This document shows positions 36,711 through 46,073 of a DNA stretch of 64,000 nt, in pieces (position 1 is the stretch's first letter; every line of letters begins with the position of its first letter). Source of the DNA: Streptomyces apocyni (lineage in GTDB: Bacteria; Actinomycetota; Actinomycetes; Streptomycetales; Streptomycetaceae). A program made the translations under genes and the position numbers. The notes below the pieces were generated by a model. It searched no databases and was not told the DNA's origin. It worked only from the letters and a program-made list of their open reading frames with translations. The stretch is taken from the NCBI RefSeq assembly GCF_009739465.1, contig NZ_WHOM01000078.1:476133-540132 (forward strand), given 5' to 3'.

Positions 36711-37148
36711 ATGCGCGAGTCCGTACAGGCACAGGTCATGATGAGCTTCCTCGTCTCCGAGGAGCTCTCCTTCCGCATCCCCGTGGAAATGCGGTACGAG
36801 ACAGCTGACCCCTACGCCGTACGACTGACCTTCCACTTGCCCGGCGACGCGCCTGTGACCTGGGCGTTCAGTCGGGAGCTGCTCGTCGACGGGATCAACG
36901 AGCCGTGTGGAGACGGCGATGTGCACATCGCGCCGGACGGCTCCGAGCCGCTGACCGACGCCGTCATCCGGCTGCAGGTAGGAGCGGACCAGGCGCTGTT
37001 CCGCTCCGGCATCGCCCCGCTCATCGCGTTCCTGGACCGGACCGACAAGGTCGTGCCGCTGGGCCAGGAACGCCTGCTCGCCGACTTTGAACGCCACCTC
37101 GACGACGCACTCGACCGCATCCTGGCGAAGGAGCAGAACGCGGGCTGA
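36711..37148 (+). CDS. ssgA: Sporulation and cell-division activator SsgA
   Basis: 145 residues: MRESVQAQVMMSFLVSEELS, then FRIPVEMRYE, LTFHLPGDAPVTWAFSREL, GDGDVHI and VVPLGQERLLADFERHL, all hallmark blocks of SsgA rather than its paralogues SsgB-G. SsgA-like proteins occur only in morphologically complex actinomycetes; SsgA stimulates septum formation in aerial hyphae and localises SsgB/FtsZ. This gene alone indicates a sporulating Streptomyces or close relative. Confidence 0.95.
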   Translation: MRESVQAQVMMSFLVSEELSFRIPVEMRYETADPYAVRLTFHLPGDAPVTWAFSRELLVDGINEPCGDGDVHIAPDGSEPLTDAVIRLQVGADQALFRSGIAPLIAFLDRTDKVVPLGQERLLADFERHLDDALDRILAKEQNAG

Positions 37149-37169
37149 ACCCGTGTGCGCTCCAGCCCG

Positions 37170-38555
37170 TCAGCGCTTACGCCGCCGACCTCGCCCACCG
37201 CGCGACTGACCCCGTCCCGCGACGGCGGGCGCCGCGCTACCGGGCTTGTCGGCCGACACCACCAGCGCCGCGAGCGCGGTCGTCACCGGCACCGACGCCA
37301 CCAGGCCGATCGAACCCACCAGCGTGCGCACGATCTCCTCGGCGATCAGCTCACTGCCCGCGACCGTGCCCACGCTGCTCTGTGCGATCGAGAAGAGCAG
37401 CAGCAGCGGCAGCGCGGCGCCCGCGTACGCGAGAACCAGGGTGTTCACCACCGAGGCGATGTGGTCGCGCCCGATCCGCAGACCCGCGAGATACAGCTTG
37501 CGCGCCCCCATCGCCGGATCGGCGGCGTGCAGCTCCCAGACCGCCGACGTCTGGGTGACCGTCACATCGTCGAGAACGCCGAGCGAGCCGATGATGACAC
37601 CGGCCAGCAGCAGACCGCTCATATCGATGTTCGGGTACAGACCGTGGATCAGTCCGGTGTTGTCGTCGGTGTTGCCGGAGAGCATCGCCCAGTCGATGAA
37701 CAGCGAGCCGAGCAGCCCGATCAGCAGCAGCGAGATCAGTGTGCCGAGCACAGCCACCGAGGTACGGGCCGTCAGCCCGTGGCAGAGATACAGGGCCGCC
37801 AGCATGATCGCGCTCGCCCCGATGACCGCCACCAGCAGTGGATTCGACCCTTGCAGGATCGCGGGCAGGATGAACAGGGTCAGCACCGCGAAGCTGATGA
37901 CCAGCGAGATCAGCGCCATCAGACCGCGCATCCGCCCCACCAGCACCACCACCACCGCGAAGATCGCGGCAAGCAGGACCATCGGAACCTTCCGGTCCAC
38001 ATCGGTCACCGAGTACTGCAGCTCTCTGGGCGCGTCAGGGGCAAACGCCACCACCACCCCCTGGCCCTCCTCCAGCTTCCGGGTCTGGTCGGGCTGGACG
38101 ATCTCGGTGAAGCGGTGGCCCTTGTCCTCGCCGGTGGTCACCTCGATCGTCGCCCGGTCACAGTCACCCGTCGCCCGCTGCTGCGCGGACGACCCCTCCG
38201 GGGTGGAGGTGTCGCCGGTGGGCGGCACCTGGGAGGCGTTGACGTCCTCGCAATCGACCTTCTCGACCCGCACGACCTTGCCCTGCTGGGTCTGCCGGTC
38301 AAACCCGACCCCGGTGCGCTCATGGTCGGGTGCGCCGCCCGGCCAGAGCACGGCCAGGCCGACGAAGACGGCTACCGCGAAGGGGATCAGCACCGCGGCG
38401 ATCACCTTGCGCAGATGCTGGGAGACCGGGGCGGCCGGGCCATGGCTGTGCGCATGGCTGTGCACATGGCCGGGCGCCTGTCCGGGTGGGTGTCCCGAAG
38501 GCTGCTGATGGGGCGGTTCGGAGGGCTCAGGCGGTGGCTGCTGCGAGGAGGTCAC
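37170..38555 (-). CDS. YibE/F family multi-pass membrane protein
   Basis: 461 residues. Cytoplasmic Pro/His-rich N-terminus, first helix VIAAVLIPFAVAVFVGLAVL, an external domain of about 120 residues, then seven or more helices with YibE/F blocks (VLDDVTVTQTSAVWEL, GRDHIASVVNTLVLAYAGAALPL, LIAEEIVRTLVGSIGLVASVP), and a basic C-terminus RGRRRKR. Function unknown, perhaps transport. It is convergent with ssgA, with 21 nt between stops. Confidence 0.85.
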   Translation of the reverse strand: MTSSQQPPPEPSEPPHQQPSGHPPGQAPGHVHSHAHSHGPAAPVSQHLRKVIAAVLIPFAVAVFVGLAVLWPGGAPDHERTGVGFDRQTQQGKVVRVEKVDCEDVNASQVPPTGDTSTPEGSSAQQRATGDCDRATIEVTTGEDKGHRFTEIVQPDQTRKLEEGQGVVVAFAPDAPRELQYSVTDVDRKVPMVLLAAIFAVVVVLVGRMRGLMALISLVISFAVLTLFILPAILQGSNPLLVAVIGASAIMLAALYLCHGLTARTSVAVLGTLISLLLIGLLGSLFIDWAMLSGNTDDNTGLIHGLYPNIDMSGLLLAGVIIGSLGVLDDVTVTQTSAVWELHAADPAMGARKLYLAGLRIGRDHIASVVNTLVLAYAGAALPLLLLFSIAQSSVGTVAGSELIAEEIVRTLVGSIGLVASVPVTTALAALVVSADKPGSAAPAVAGRGQSRGGRGRRRKR

Positions 38556-38640
38556 CGACCGATCATCGCAAGAACGGCAGGGGCCCTCTGTTCAGCGTGG
38601 CCGACGGGGCGCTAGCGTGGGGACGCACCTTTGCAATCGC

Positions 38641-38746
38641 GGGAGCTCGGAGCACCGGGCTGAGAGGGCGCTGACCTCCGTAGGAGACCTACGGATATCG
38701 CTGCGTCGACCGCCGAACCTGTTACCGGGTAATGCCGGCGTAGGGA
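38641..38746 (+). ncRNA. TPP riboswitch (THI element)
   Basis: Conserved pieces in order: GGGCTGAGAGGGCGCTGAC, an extended P3-like hairpin GTAGGAGACCTAC, then GAACCTGTTACCGGGTAATG and GCGTAGGGAG. It ends about 10 nt before the thiC ATG; the closing GGGAGTAGG may be the ribosome site, so control of translation by thiamine diphosphate is likely. Confidence 0.93.
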
Positions 38747-38755
38747 GTAGGTCAC

Positions 38756-40576
38756 ATGACCACATCGGACATTCGCACGCCTGCCTCGAACCAGAACGCG
38801 GACGCGAACAGCGCCGCGGACAACGGCGAGGCCGGGACGTCCATCGGCTGGCACAAGGCATACGTCACGGGCTCGCGCCCCGACCTGCAGGTGCCGGTCC
38901 GCCAAGTGCACCTCACCAACGGCAAGGCCGTGACCCTGTACGACACCTCGGGGCCGTACACCGATCCGAACGTGGATACCGACGTCCGCCGCGGCCTACC
39001 GCCGCTGCGGGAGAACTGGATCATCGCCAGGGGCGACACCGAGGAGTACGCGGGCCGCCCCGCCCGCCCCGAGGACGACGGCCTCAAGCACACCTCGCCG
39101 CGCGGCGGCCTGAAGAACCTGGACGCGGTCTTCCCCGGCCGCCCCCGCCAGCCGCGCCGGGGCCGGGACGGCAAGGCGGTGACCCAGCTCGCGTACGCCC
39201 GCCGCGGTGAGATCACGCCCGAGATGGAGTTCATCGGCATCCGCGAGAACATCGACCCGGAGATCGTGCGCGAGGAGGTCGCCCAGGGCCGGGCGGTCAT
39301 CCCGGCGAACGTCAACCACCCGGAGATCGAGCCGATGATCATCGGCAAGCGGTTCCTGGTGAAGGTCAACGCCAACATCGGCAACTCCGCCGTCACCTCC
39401 TCCATCGAGGAGGAGGTGGACAAGATGACCTGGGCCACCAAGTGGGGCGCCGACACGGTCATGGACCTGTCCACCGGCCGCAACATCCACACCACCCGCG
39501 AGTGGGTGCTGCGCAACTCCCCCGTCCCGATCGGCACCGTCCCGCTCTACCAGGCGCTGGAGAAGGTCGACGGCCGCGCCGAGGACCTGACCTGGGAGAT
39601 CTACAAGGACACGGTCATCGAGCAGGCCGAGCAGGGCGTCGACTACATGACCGTGCACGCGGGTGTGCGGCTGCCGTACGTCCCGCTCACCGCCAACCGG
39701 AAGACCGGCATCGTCTCGCGCGGCGGCTCGATCATGGCGGCCTGGTGCCTGGCGCACCACAAGGAGAGCTTCCTCTACGAGCACTTCGAGGAGCTCTGCG
39801 AGATCCTCGCGGCCTACGACGTGACGTACTCGCTCGGCGACGGCCTGCGGCCCGGCTGTATCGCGGACGCCAACGACGAGGCGCAGTTCGCCGAGCTGCG
39901 CACGCTGGGCGAGCTCAACACCATCGCCAAGCGGCACAACGTCCAGACCATGATCGAGGGCCCGGGCCACGTCCCGATGCACAAGATCAAGGAGAACATC
40001 GACCTCCAGCAGGAGATCTGTGAGGAGGCGCCGTTCTACACGCTCGGCCCGCTGACCACCGACATCGCGCCCGCCTACGACCACATCACCTCGGGCATCG
40101 GCGCCGCGATGATCGGCTGGTGGGGCACCGCGATGCTCTGCTACGTCACGCCCAAGGAGCACCTGGGCCTGCCCAACCGCGACGACGTGAAGACCGGCGT
40201 CATCACGTACAAGATCGCGGCCCATGCGGCGGACCTGGCCAAGGGCCACCCGGGCGCGCAGGACTGGGATGACGCGCTCTCCGACGCGCGCTTCGAGTTC
40301 CGCTGGGAGGACCAGTTCAACCTGGCCCTGGACCCGGACACGGCACGGGAGTTCCACGACGAGACCCTCCCGGCCGAGCCTGCCAAGACCGCGCACTTCT
40401 GCTCCATGTGCGGGCCGAAGTTCTGCTCGATGAAGATCAGCCGAAGCATCAACGAGCAGTTCGGCGGTACCGAGGCAGCGAACGCGACGGCTGACGAGAT
40501 CGCTGAGGGGATGCTCCAGAAGTCCAAGGAGTTCGCGGCGAGCGGGAACCGGGTGTACCTGCCGATGGCGGACTGA
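38756..40576 (+). CDS. thiC: Phosphomethylpyrimidine synthase ThiC
   Basis: 606 residues. Radical SAM enzyme converting aminoimidazole ribotide to the pyrimidine phosphate of thiamine. The C-terminal iron-sulfur motif CSMCGPKFC (C-x2-C-x4-C) and internal blocks ENIDPEIVREEVAQGRAVIP, TIHTTREWVLRNSPVPIGT-like and VMIEGPGHVPMH-like segments are intact. Controlled by the adjacent TPP riboswitch; no other thi gene is in the window. Confidence 0.97.
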   Translation: MTTSDIRTPASNQNADANSAADNGEAGTSIGWHKAYVTGSRPDLQVPVRQVHLTNGKAVTLYDTSGPYTDPNVDTDVRRGLPPLRENWIIARGDTEEYAGRPARPEDDGLKHTSPRGGLKNLDAVFPGRPRQPRRGRDGKAVTQLAYARRGEITPEMEFIGIRENIDPEIVREEVAQGRAVIPANVNHPEIEPMIIGKRFLVKVNANIGNSAVTSSIEEEVDKMTWATKWGADTVMDLSTGRNIHTTREWVLRNSPVPIGTVPLYQALEKVDGRAEDLTWEIYKDTVIEQAEQGVDYMTVHAGVRLPYVPLTANRKTGIVSRGGSIMAAWCLAHHKESFLYEHFEELCEILAAYDVTYSLGDGLRPGCIADANDEAQFAELRTLGELNTIAKRHNVQTMIEGPGHVPMHKIKENIDLQQEICEEAPFYTLGPLTTDIAPAYDHITSGIGAAMIGWWGTAMLCYVTPKEHLGLPNRDDVKTGVITYKIAAHAADLAKGHPGAQDWDDALSDARFEFRWEDQFNLALDPDTAREFHDETLPAEPAKTAHFCSMCGPKFCSMKISRSINEQFGGTEAANATADEIAEGMLQKSKEFAASGNRVYLPMAD

Positions 40577-40594
40577 TCCATCACCTCAGAGGAT

Positions 40595-40626
40595 GGCCCG
40601 CGGCCTCTTGGGGGGAGTCGCGGGCC
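40595..40626 (+). terminator. Possible terminator after thiC
   Basis: 8-bp stem GGCCCGCG / CGCGGGCC with a 16-base loop, 18 nt after the thiC stop. No T-run. Confidence 0.55.
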
Positions 40627-40693
40627 GTCCCGCTCCGCCGAGGAGCGTAGCGTAATGATGACGCTGGGTGGTGCTGGTCGCATCGGACGGGCG

Positions 40694-41530
40694 CTAGTCG
40701 GGCTGGTGGTCCGGGCCGCCGTAGTCCGGGCTGGAGAAGTCCGGTCTGCTGTACGTCGGTCGGTGCCCGGCGTCGGGACCGCCGTCGGGGCTGCTGAATC
40801 CTGGGCGGTGGTAACCGAGGTGCGGCATGCGGCCGTTGGGCGGCTCGGGGCGGGCCTCCGGGATGCCCGGCGTGGCGAGGGCCTCGCGGAGGAAGGGCAG
40901 TATGCCGCGCTCGAGCAGGGCGGTAAGCCAGGCGTCCCTGGCCCGGGCCACTTCCTCAGTCAGCTCGTTCCGGGCACTCGCCTGGACCGAGGTGGAGCCG
41001 TTGCGTAGCGCCGTGAGGAGAAGGCCGATCGCGGCCACCAGGATGCCGACCGCCGTCAGCGCGCCGAACACCCAGCCGGTGGTCAGCAGCGTGTCAGCGA
41101 AGGCGGGTTCGGGGCTGAGCAGCTTCAGGATGTAGCCGACCAGCAGGAATATCGCCGCGGCGGCGCCTGCCAGGACGGGGGCGAGTACCGCGAGCACCGC
41201 GAACAGGCCTGCCCCGGCGGTCTGGACGACCTCACCCGCTGCAAGCCCCGCCGTGCCCGACTCCGACTCGCCGGTGGCCCTTTCGCGGGTCGAGGACGAG
41301 GCCGGCGCGCGCAGGTGCTCACGGGCCTTCACATAGTGCTGGTACTCGGTTGCCGCGGCGGTGGTGATCAGGACAGTCGCGTTCAACGCCATCGTGCGCA
41401 ACTGCTCGGGATTGAGGCGCTCGCCGACAGCAGCGAGATCTGGACGCTGTGGTGCGGAGCGCAGCGCGTCATCGAGGAGCCGCTCAAAGTCCTGGCGGTC
41501 CTCGTTCAGCAGGTGTGGAGCGCTGTTCAT
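40694..41530 (-). CDS. Membrane protein with repeated Ser-Pro-Asp tail
   Basis: 278 residues from the ATG at 41530 (a second ATG lies two codons upstream). Polar helical N-terminus (~95 residues), three transmembrane helices in AGLFAVLAVLAPVLAGAAAA, IFLLVGYIL and VFGALTAVGILVAAIGLLL, a helical segment, then a disordered Pro/Gly-rich C-terminus containing two copies of a RPxFSSPD-GGPD motif. I recognise no family. It is convergent with thiC. Confidence 0.65.
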   Translation of the reverse strand: MNSAPHLLNEDRQDFERLLDDALRSAPQRPDLAAVGERLNPEQLRTMALNATVLITTAAATEYQHYVKAREHLRAPASSSTRERATGESESGTAGLAAGEVVQTAGAGLFAVLAVLAPVLAGAAAAIFLLVGYILKLLSPEPAFADTLLTTGWVFGALTAVGILVAAIGLLLTALRNGSTSVQASARNELTEEVARARDAWLTALLERGILPFLREALATPGIPEARPEPPNGRMPHLGYHRPGFSSPDGGPDAGHRPTYSRPDFSSPDYGGPDHQPD

Positions 41531-41730
41531 GTGCATCCCCCGATGCTCCGTAGGGCCTGGATACTCGCGTGGGTGCGGGCAGTCGGGCGGAAACGGAGGA
41601 GAGCCTGCTACGGATAAGCCGATGGTAGAGCGGTTACGGCACGGCGTGACAGGGTGTTTCCGGAAATTGGGTCCCCGGTGGGGCGCTGGTCAGCGAGGTA
41701 CTGGTTGTCCTACGCCTGCCCGTGTCACGC

Positions 41731-42777
41731 TCAGTTATCCAACGGGAGCGCGCAGACCAGCAGCTTTCCGGCCATGGTCACGCCGCCGTCCATGGCGATG
41801 GCCAGCCCGTCGGCGTACACATGCGGTCCTTCCACCCGAGGGTCGGTGCTGCCCTCGCTGTCCCCTGAGTGTTCGTTGCCGACCTCGCCGAGGAGGTACG
41901 GGATGGGGCTGTGGCCGTGCACGATGCGGGTGCCGCCATAGGTCCCGAGGAGTTCGCGTACGGCCTCCGCACCGCCCTCGTCGCGGAAGGCGAAGCGTTT
42001 GGTGAACTTCCTGAAGAGGTCCCAGTACTCGTCGGCGTCGTTGCGGGTGAGCGCCTCGCGGATGGAGTCGTTCACCTCCTCGATCGAGTCGCCGTAGTCG
42101 AGGTAGGCCGTGGTGTCGGAGTGCACCAGCAGGTGATCGTCCTCCAGCTCGATCGCGTCGAGCCGGGACATCCACTGCAGATGGACGTCCTGGAGCCGGT
42201 CCATGTCGGTCTTCTGCCCGCCGTTGAGCAGCCAGGCCGCCTGGAAGGTGGCGGTGCCCGCGCCGGAGTTGACCGGGGTGTCGCCAAACCGCTTGGCGCC
42301 GAGCAGCAGCAGTTCGTGGTTGCCCATGAGGGCCTTGCAGTAGCCGCCGGAGGCGGCGGCCTGGGCGGAGAGCCGCATGACGAGGTCGATCACCCCGATA
42401 CCGTCGGGTCCCCGGTCGGTGAAGTCGCCCAGGAACCACAGCCGGGTGTTGCCCGCGGCCCAGTTGCCCTCGTCGTCGATCAGGTGCTTCTCGCGCAGGG
42501 CGGCGACCAGTTCGTCCAGATAGCCGTGTACGTCGCCGACCACGTACAGCGGGCCGAGGCCGCTGGGGACCGGTGCGGGGGCCTCGGCGGGCTCTACCCG
42601 CACCTGAACCGTGTCACCGCGGTTGATGACGGGCAGGTCGCGCTGCGTCGGCGTGTAGCCCACAGGCTCCTCGCCCTGTACGGGCTCCTGGCCGGTCTGG
42701 TGCACATACGCGGGTACGCGGAAATCGCGGACCGTGTCCGTACGCACCGTGGGTCCCTGACCGGCCCCCTGAGTCAT
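41731..42777 (-). CDS. PPP-family serine/threonine phosphatase-like metallophosphoesterase
   Basis: 348 residues, ATG with GGAGGGG upstream. Binuclear-metal motifs in order: GDVHGYLDEL, GDFTDRGPDG, GNHELLLLG, LLVHSDTT and VHGHSPIPYLLG, a complete PPP signature. The N-terminal ~75 residues are unique. It could dephosphorylate proteins or act on diadenosine polyphosphates; the family match alone cannot decide. Confidence 0.87.
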   Translation of the reverse strand: MTQGAGQGPTVRTDTVRDFRVPAYVHQTGQEPVQGEEPVGYTPTQRDLPVINRGDTVQVRVEPAEAPAPVPSGLGPLYVVGDVHGYLDELVAALREKHLIDDEGNWAAGNTRLWFLGDFTDRGPDGIGVIDLVMRLSAQAAASGGYCKALMGNHELLLLGAKRFGDTPVNSGAGTATFQAAWLLNGGQKTDMDRLQDVHLQWMSRLDAIELEDDHLLVHSDTTAYLDYGDSIEEVNDSIREALTRNDADEYWDLFRKFTKRFAFRDEGGAEAVRELLGTYGGTRIVHGHSPIPYLLGEVGNEHSGDSEGSTDPRVEGPHVYADGLAIAMDGGVTMAGKLLVCALPLDN

Positions 42778-42991
42778 CGACCCCTCCACCACCGTCGCGC
42801 CGCATTCCTCCACCGGATCGGACCGCCTGGTCGCAGTGGTCCGCAGTGTCGTGCGCCCATCATAGGAATGCCGCTCGCACTGTGTGATGCACCAGGGGTG
42901 GTGAATCGATGTCAGACCCGCAGTTCGCTGGGGATTTCGCCCGAATTAGGTGGTACGCCGGTCCGTTCGTCCGATCCGGCATCTCGATCCG

Positions 42992-44107
42992 TCAGCCCGG
43001 CCCGGGTGTACGCGGAGGGCTGACGGTGGTGCGGTGAGGTCGGCGCTGTGAGGAGGTGCGCACGATCAGCTCGGTCGGTATCACCTGCTCGACGCGACGG
43101 CCCGCGTCCACGCCCTCGATCGCGTCGATCAGGAGCTGCACGACGGCGGTGCCGATCCGGCGCGGCTTGAGCGAGAGCGTGGTGATGGGCGGCTCGGTCG
43201 TCGCGTACACCATGGATTCGCTACAGCACACCAGAAGGAGATCGTCGGGGACCCGCAGTCCGTAGCGCCGGGCGGCCGCGAGCAAGTCGGTGCCGTTCGG
43301 GTCGAAGAGACCGTAGACGGCGTCCGGCCGGTCGGGCCGGGCCAGCAGCCGGTCGGCGGCCACGGCCCCGGCGCACGGGTCGTGGGCGGGGTAGGACTCG
43401 TACACCGGGTCCTGCCCGATCCGCTGGCACCAGCGCAGGTAGGCCTGGGTCGACAGTCGGGTGTAGGTGTCCGTGGTGGTGCCGGTGAGCAGGCCGATGC
43501 GGCGGGCGCCGGCCGCGGCGAAGTGGTCGAGGATGCCGAGGACCGCGGCCTCGTGGTCGTTGTCGACCCAGGCGGTGACGGGCAGCGAGCCGGCCGGTCG
43601 GCCGTCCGATACGACGGGCAGGCCGTGGCGGATCAGTTCGCTGACGACGGGGTCATGGTCGGAGGGATCGACGACGACGGTGCCGTCGAGGGCGACGTTC
43701 GACCAGACGTCGACGGAGCTGTGGCGTGAGGTCGCGGGGAGGATGACCAGGGCGTAGCCGCGGTCGAGCGCGGCGGATGTCGCGGCTCTCGCCATCTCGG
43801 CGAAGTACGCGAACTCGGTGAAGGTGAAAGGTTCATCCCCGTACGTCGTCACCGTCAGGCCGATGAGGCCTGACTTTCCGGTACGGAGGGTCCGGGCCGC
43901 TGCGGACGGGCGATAGCCCAGCCGCTCCGCGACCTCGCGGACATGTCTACGGGTGGCATCGGGGAGTCGGCCCTTGCCGTTGAGCGCGTCGGAGACGGTC
44001 GTGATCGAGACCCCGGCTGCGGCGGCCACGTCCCGGATACCCGCTCGACCCTGCCGACTTCCCCGAGTCTGTGCCCGGCTCACCTGGTGCTTCCCTGCTG
44101 CTGTCAT
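42992..44107 (-). CDS. LacI-family transcriptional regulator
   Basis: 371 residues. LacI helix-turn-helix at residues ~24-60 (IRDVAAAAGVSITTVSDALN, then LGYRPSAAARTLRTG), followed by a sugar-binding-protein-like effector domain. Streptomyces annotation near this position includes rstP, a LacI protein associated with the pSAM2 attachment story, but that identity is a guess from position. It is divergent from hisC over 455 nt, where its operator should lie. Confidence 0.87.
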   Translation of the reverse strand: MTAAGKHQVSRAQTRGSRQGRAGIRDVAAAAGVSITTVSDALNGKGRLPDATRRHVREVAERLGYRPSAAARTLRTGKSGLIGLTVTTYGDEPFTFTEFAYFAEMARAATSAALDRGYALVILPATSRHSSVDVWSNVALDGTVVVDPSDHDPVVSELIRHGLPVVSDGRPAGSLPVTAWVDNDHEAAVLGILDHFAAAGARRIGLLTGTTTDTYTRLSTQAYLRWCQRIGQDPVYESYPAHDPCAGAVAADRLLARPDRPDAVYGLFDPNGTDLLAAARRYGLRVPDDLLLVCCSESMVYATTEPPITTLSLKPRRIGTAVVQLLIDAIEGVDAGRRVEQVIPTELIVRTSSQRRPHRTTVSPPRTPGPG

Positions 44108-44562
44108 GGCGAGCCGATAGTAGGGCTCTTTAGGGTGTCCGGCGTGCGCGCATATTCACTCGTTGACAGGCACGTTTCTGCATGGTGTGCCTGCCTCAAT
44201 GACCTTGGAAGCCAAGGGGGTTGCGCGGTTTAAGGCTAGCCTCATGGTTGTCTTTCCGGAGACACCTCTCGGCTGCCCTAGGTCTCGAAGTGGTCTCAAC
44301 TCACCTTCACGGGTGATGCGCGCCACGGCGCAAGCCACCGGCGCACGCTGTGGGGCGGGCGCGCCCCCTCCGCTCCGCGCGGAGGTGGTGGTTTTCCCCA
44401 GGTCGTCCCAGGTAGTCCCGGGTAAGCCCCGGGTGAGCCCCGGGCATCCCTCGGTGTCCCCCGGTGTCCCCCGGAAGATGCGGCCCAGGACCATTCGCAG
44501 CGGCGCCGAATCCTCATAGGGTGAGCAGTATTCGAACTTGGGTGGCACGAGGAGGACCTGCG
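44108..44562. other. Divergent intergenic region lacI-like / hisC
   Basis: 455 nt between divergent starts. It contains a patch of lower GC near 44110-44260, ten-base imperfect repeats (44405-44474) and a GGAGGACC ribosome site 6 nt before the hisC GTG. I see no convincing LacI-type palindrome or riboswitch. Confidence 0.6.
44405..44474 (+). repeat. Seven imperfect ~10-nt tandem repeats
   Basis: Units of the form GTCCCCCGGT: GTCCCAGGTA, GTCCCGGGTA, AGCCCCGGGTG, AGCCCCGGGC, ATCCCTCGGT, GTCCCCCGGT, GTCCCCCGGA. About one helical turn each, 90 nt upstream of the hisC start. Confidence 0.75.
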
Positions 44563-45642
44563 GTGAGCGAGACGAACCCGAAGCTGCGCGCCGAGCTGGA
44601 CGGCATCCCGACCTACAAGCCGGGCAAGCCAGCGGCGGCCGGAGGGCCGGTGGCGTACAAGCTGTCCTCCAACGAGAACCCCTACCCGCCGCTGCCCGGT
44701 GTGATGGAGCAGGTGACCGCGGCCGCCGGGTCCTTCAACCGCTACCCCGACATGGCGTGCACCGGGCTGATGAACGAACTGTCGGAGCGCTTCGGGGTGC
44801 CCGTCTCGCACCTGGCGACCGGCACCGGCTCGGTCGGTGTCGCCCAGCAGCTGCTCCAGGCCACCGCGGGCCCGGGTGACGAGGTGATCTACGCCTGGCG
44901 CTCCTTCGAGGCGTACCCGATCATCACGCAGGTCAGCGGCGCGACGTCGGTACGGGTGCCGCTGACACCGGGGGAGGTGCACGACCTCGACGCGATGGCG
45001 GCGGCGATCACCGACCGGACCCGGCTGATCTTCGTCTGCAACCCGAACAACCCGACCGGCACGGTGGTGCGCAGGGCTGAGCTTGAGCGGTTCCTGGACC
45101 AGGTGCCGAGCGATGTGCTGGTGGTGCTGGACGAGGCATACCGCGAGTTCATCCGGGATACCGACGTGCCGGACGGCGTCGAGCTGTACCGCGACCGGCC
45201 GAATGTCTGCGTGCTGCGTACCTTCTCCAAGGCGTACGGGCTGGCCGGGCTGCGGGTCGGCTTCGCGATCGCCCATGAGCCGGTCGCGGCCGCGCTGCGC
45301 AAGACCGCGGTCCCGTTCGGCGTCAGCCAGCTCGCGCAGGACGCGGCCGTCGCGAGCCTGCGGGCCGAGGATGAGCTGCTCGGCCGGGTCGGCACGCTGG
45401 TCGGCGAGCGGGCCCGGGTGGTCGAGACGCTGCGGAGCCAGGGCTGGACGGTGCCGGAGACCCAGGCCAACTTCGTCTGGCTGCGCCTGGGGGAGCGCAC
45501 GGCCGAGTTCGCGGCCGCCTGTGAGCGGGCCGGTGTGATGGTGCGGCCGTTCCCGGGTGAGGGCATGCGGGCCACGATCGGTGAGCAGGAGGCCAACGAC
45601 CTGTTCCTGCACGCGGCCGCGGCCTTCCGTAAGGAGCTCTAA
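44563..45642 (+). CDS. hisC: Histidinol-phosphate aminotransferase family protein
   Basis: 359 residues from a GTG with GGAGGACC upstream (MSETNPKLRAELDGIPTYKPG). Fold-type I PLP enzyme: YKLSSNENPYPPLPGV at the N-terminus, FVCNPNNPTGTVV, the PLP-binding lysine in TFSKAYGLAGLRVGF, and a C-terminal arginine region VMVRPFPGEGMRATIG. It may act on histidinol phosphate or aromatic amino acids. Outside a his operon, so it could be a second HisC. Its stop codon lies in repeats of CTCTAACGAGC. Confidence 0.9.
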   Translation: MSETNPKLRAELDGIPTYKPGKPAAAGGPVAYKLSSNENPYPPLPGVMEQVTAAAGSFNRYPDMACTGLMNELSERFGVPVSHLATGTGSVGVAQQLLQATAGPGDEVIYAWRSFEAYPIITQVSGATSVRVPLTPGEVHDLDAMAAAITDRTRLIFVCNPNNPTGTVVRRAELERFLDQVPSDVLVVLDEAYREFIRDTDVPDGVELYRDRPNVCVLRTFSKAYGLAGLRVGFAIAHEPVAAALRKTAVPFGVSQLAQDAAVASLRAEDELLGRVGTLVGERARVVETLRSQGWTVPETQANFVWLRLGERTAEFAAACERAGVMVRPFPGEGMRATIGEQEANDLFLHAAAAFRKEL

Positions 45643-45668
45643 CGAGCGCTCTAACGAGCCTCTAAGGG
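45637..45668 (+). repeat. Direct repeats over the hisC stop codon
   Basis: CTCTAACGAGC occurs at 45637 (containing the stop TAA 45640), at 45649, then a partial CTCTAAGG at 45660; TAA at 45640, 45652 and 45663. Confidence 0.85.
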
Positions 45669-45675
45669 GCACCTC

Positions 45676-45709
45676 GGAGCTGGTCGGCGCTTACGCGTCG
45701 ACCAGCTCC
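45676..45709. terminator. Bidirectional terminator between convergent genes
   Basis: 11-bp perfect stem GGAGCTGGTCG / CGACCAGCTCC around a 12-base loop, overlapping the last codons and stop (45691) of the cyclophilin-like gene. Confidence 0.78.
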
Positions 45710-46065
45710 ACGCGTATCGGGTCGCCGTTGCGGACGGTGGCCAGCAGGCGCGGGTCCCCGTCGAGTGCGCCGAGGAGGTTGCACGGGCTGGCCAGGCGGC
45801 ATTCGTCCCCGCGCGAGATCGGGGTGGGCCCGTACGGCAGCGCGAGAGCGTCACCGTCGGTCCAGAAGGCGACCGTGCCGGGGTCCACGACCTGCTGGGC
45901 GTCGGGCTCGAGGGCGACGCTGACGCCCGTGTCGAAGTAGACCTCTTCCCCCCAGGTGTGGGCGCTGGCGGCCAGCGGCAGCACCTTGCGCAGTGCCTGG
46001 GTGGTCGGAGTGTCATCGAGGGTCGCGGTGAGGTGGCCCGCGGGCCAGGAGATTCGGATCTGCAT
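45691..46065 (-). CDS. Cyclophilin-like fold protein
   Basis: 124 residues: MQIRISWPAGHLTATLDDTP, LPLAASAHTWGEEVYFDTGV, GTVAFWTDGDALALPYGPTP, GDPIRVELVDA. The pattern matches the cyclophilin-like (Cyclophil_like2/DUF3830-type) family of single-barrel proteins without known peptidyl-prolyl isomerase activity. A perfect small palindrome directly before the start implies specific regulation, perhaps autoregulation by a separate factor. Confidence 0.75.
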   Translation of the reverse strand: MQIRISWPAGHLTATLDDTPTTQALRKVLPLAASAHTWGEEVYFDTGVSVALEPDAQQVVDPGTVAFWTDGDALALPYGPTPISRGDECRLASPCNLLGALDGDPRLLATVRNGDPIRVELVDA

Positions 46066-46073
46066 GCCGCGGA

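Noticed and set aside
44405..44474. CRISPR or transposon end
   Set aside because: Units of about 10 nt, no spacers, no transposase and no target duplication.
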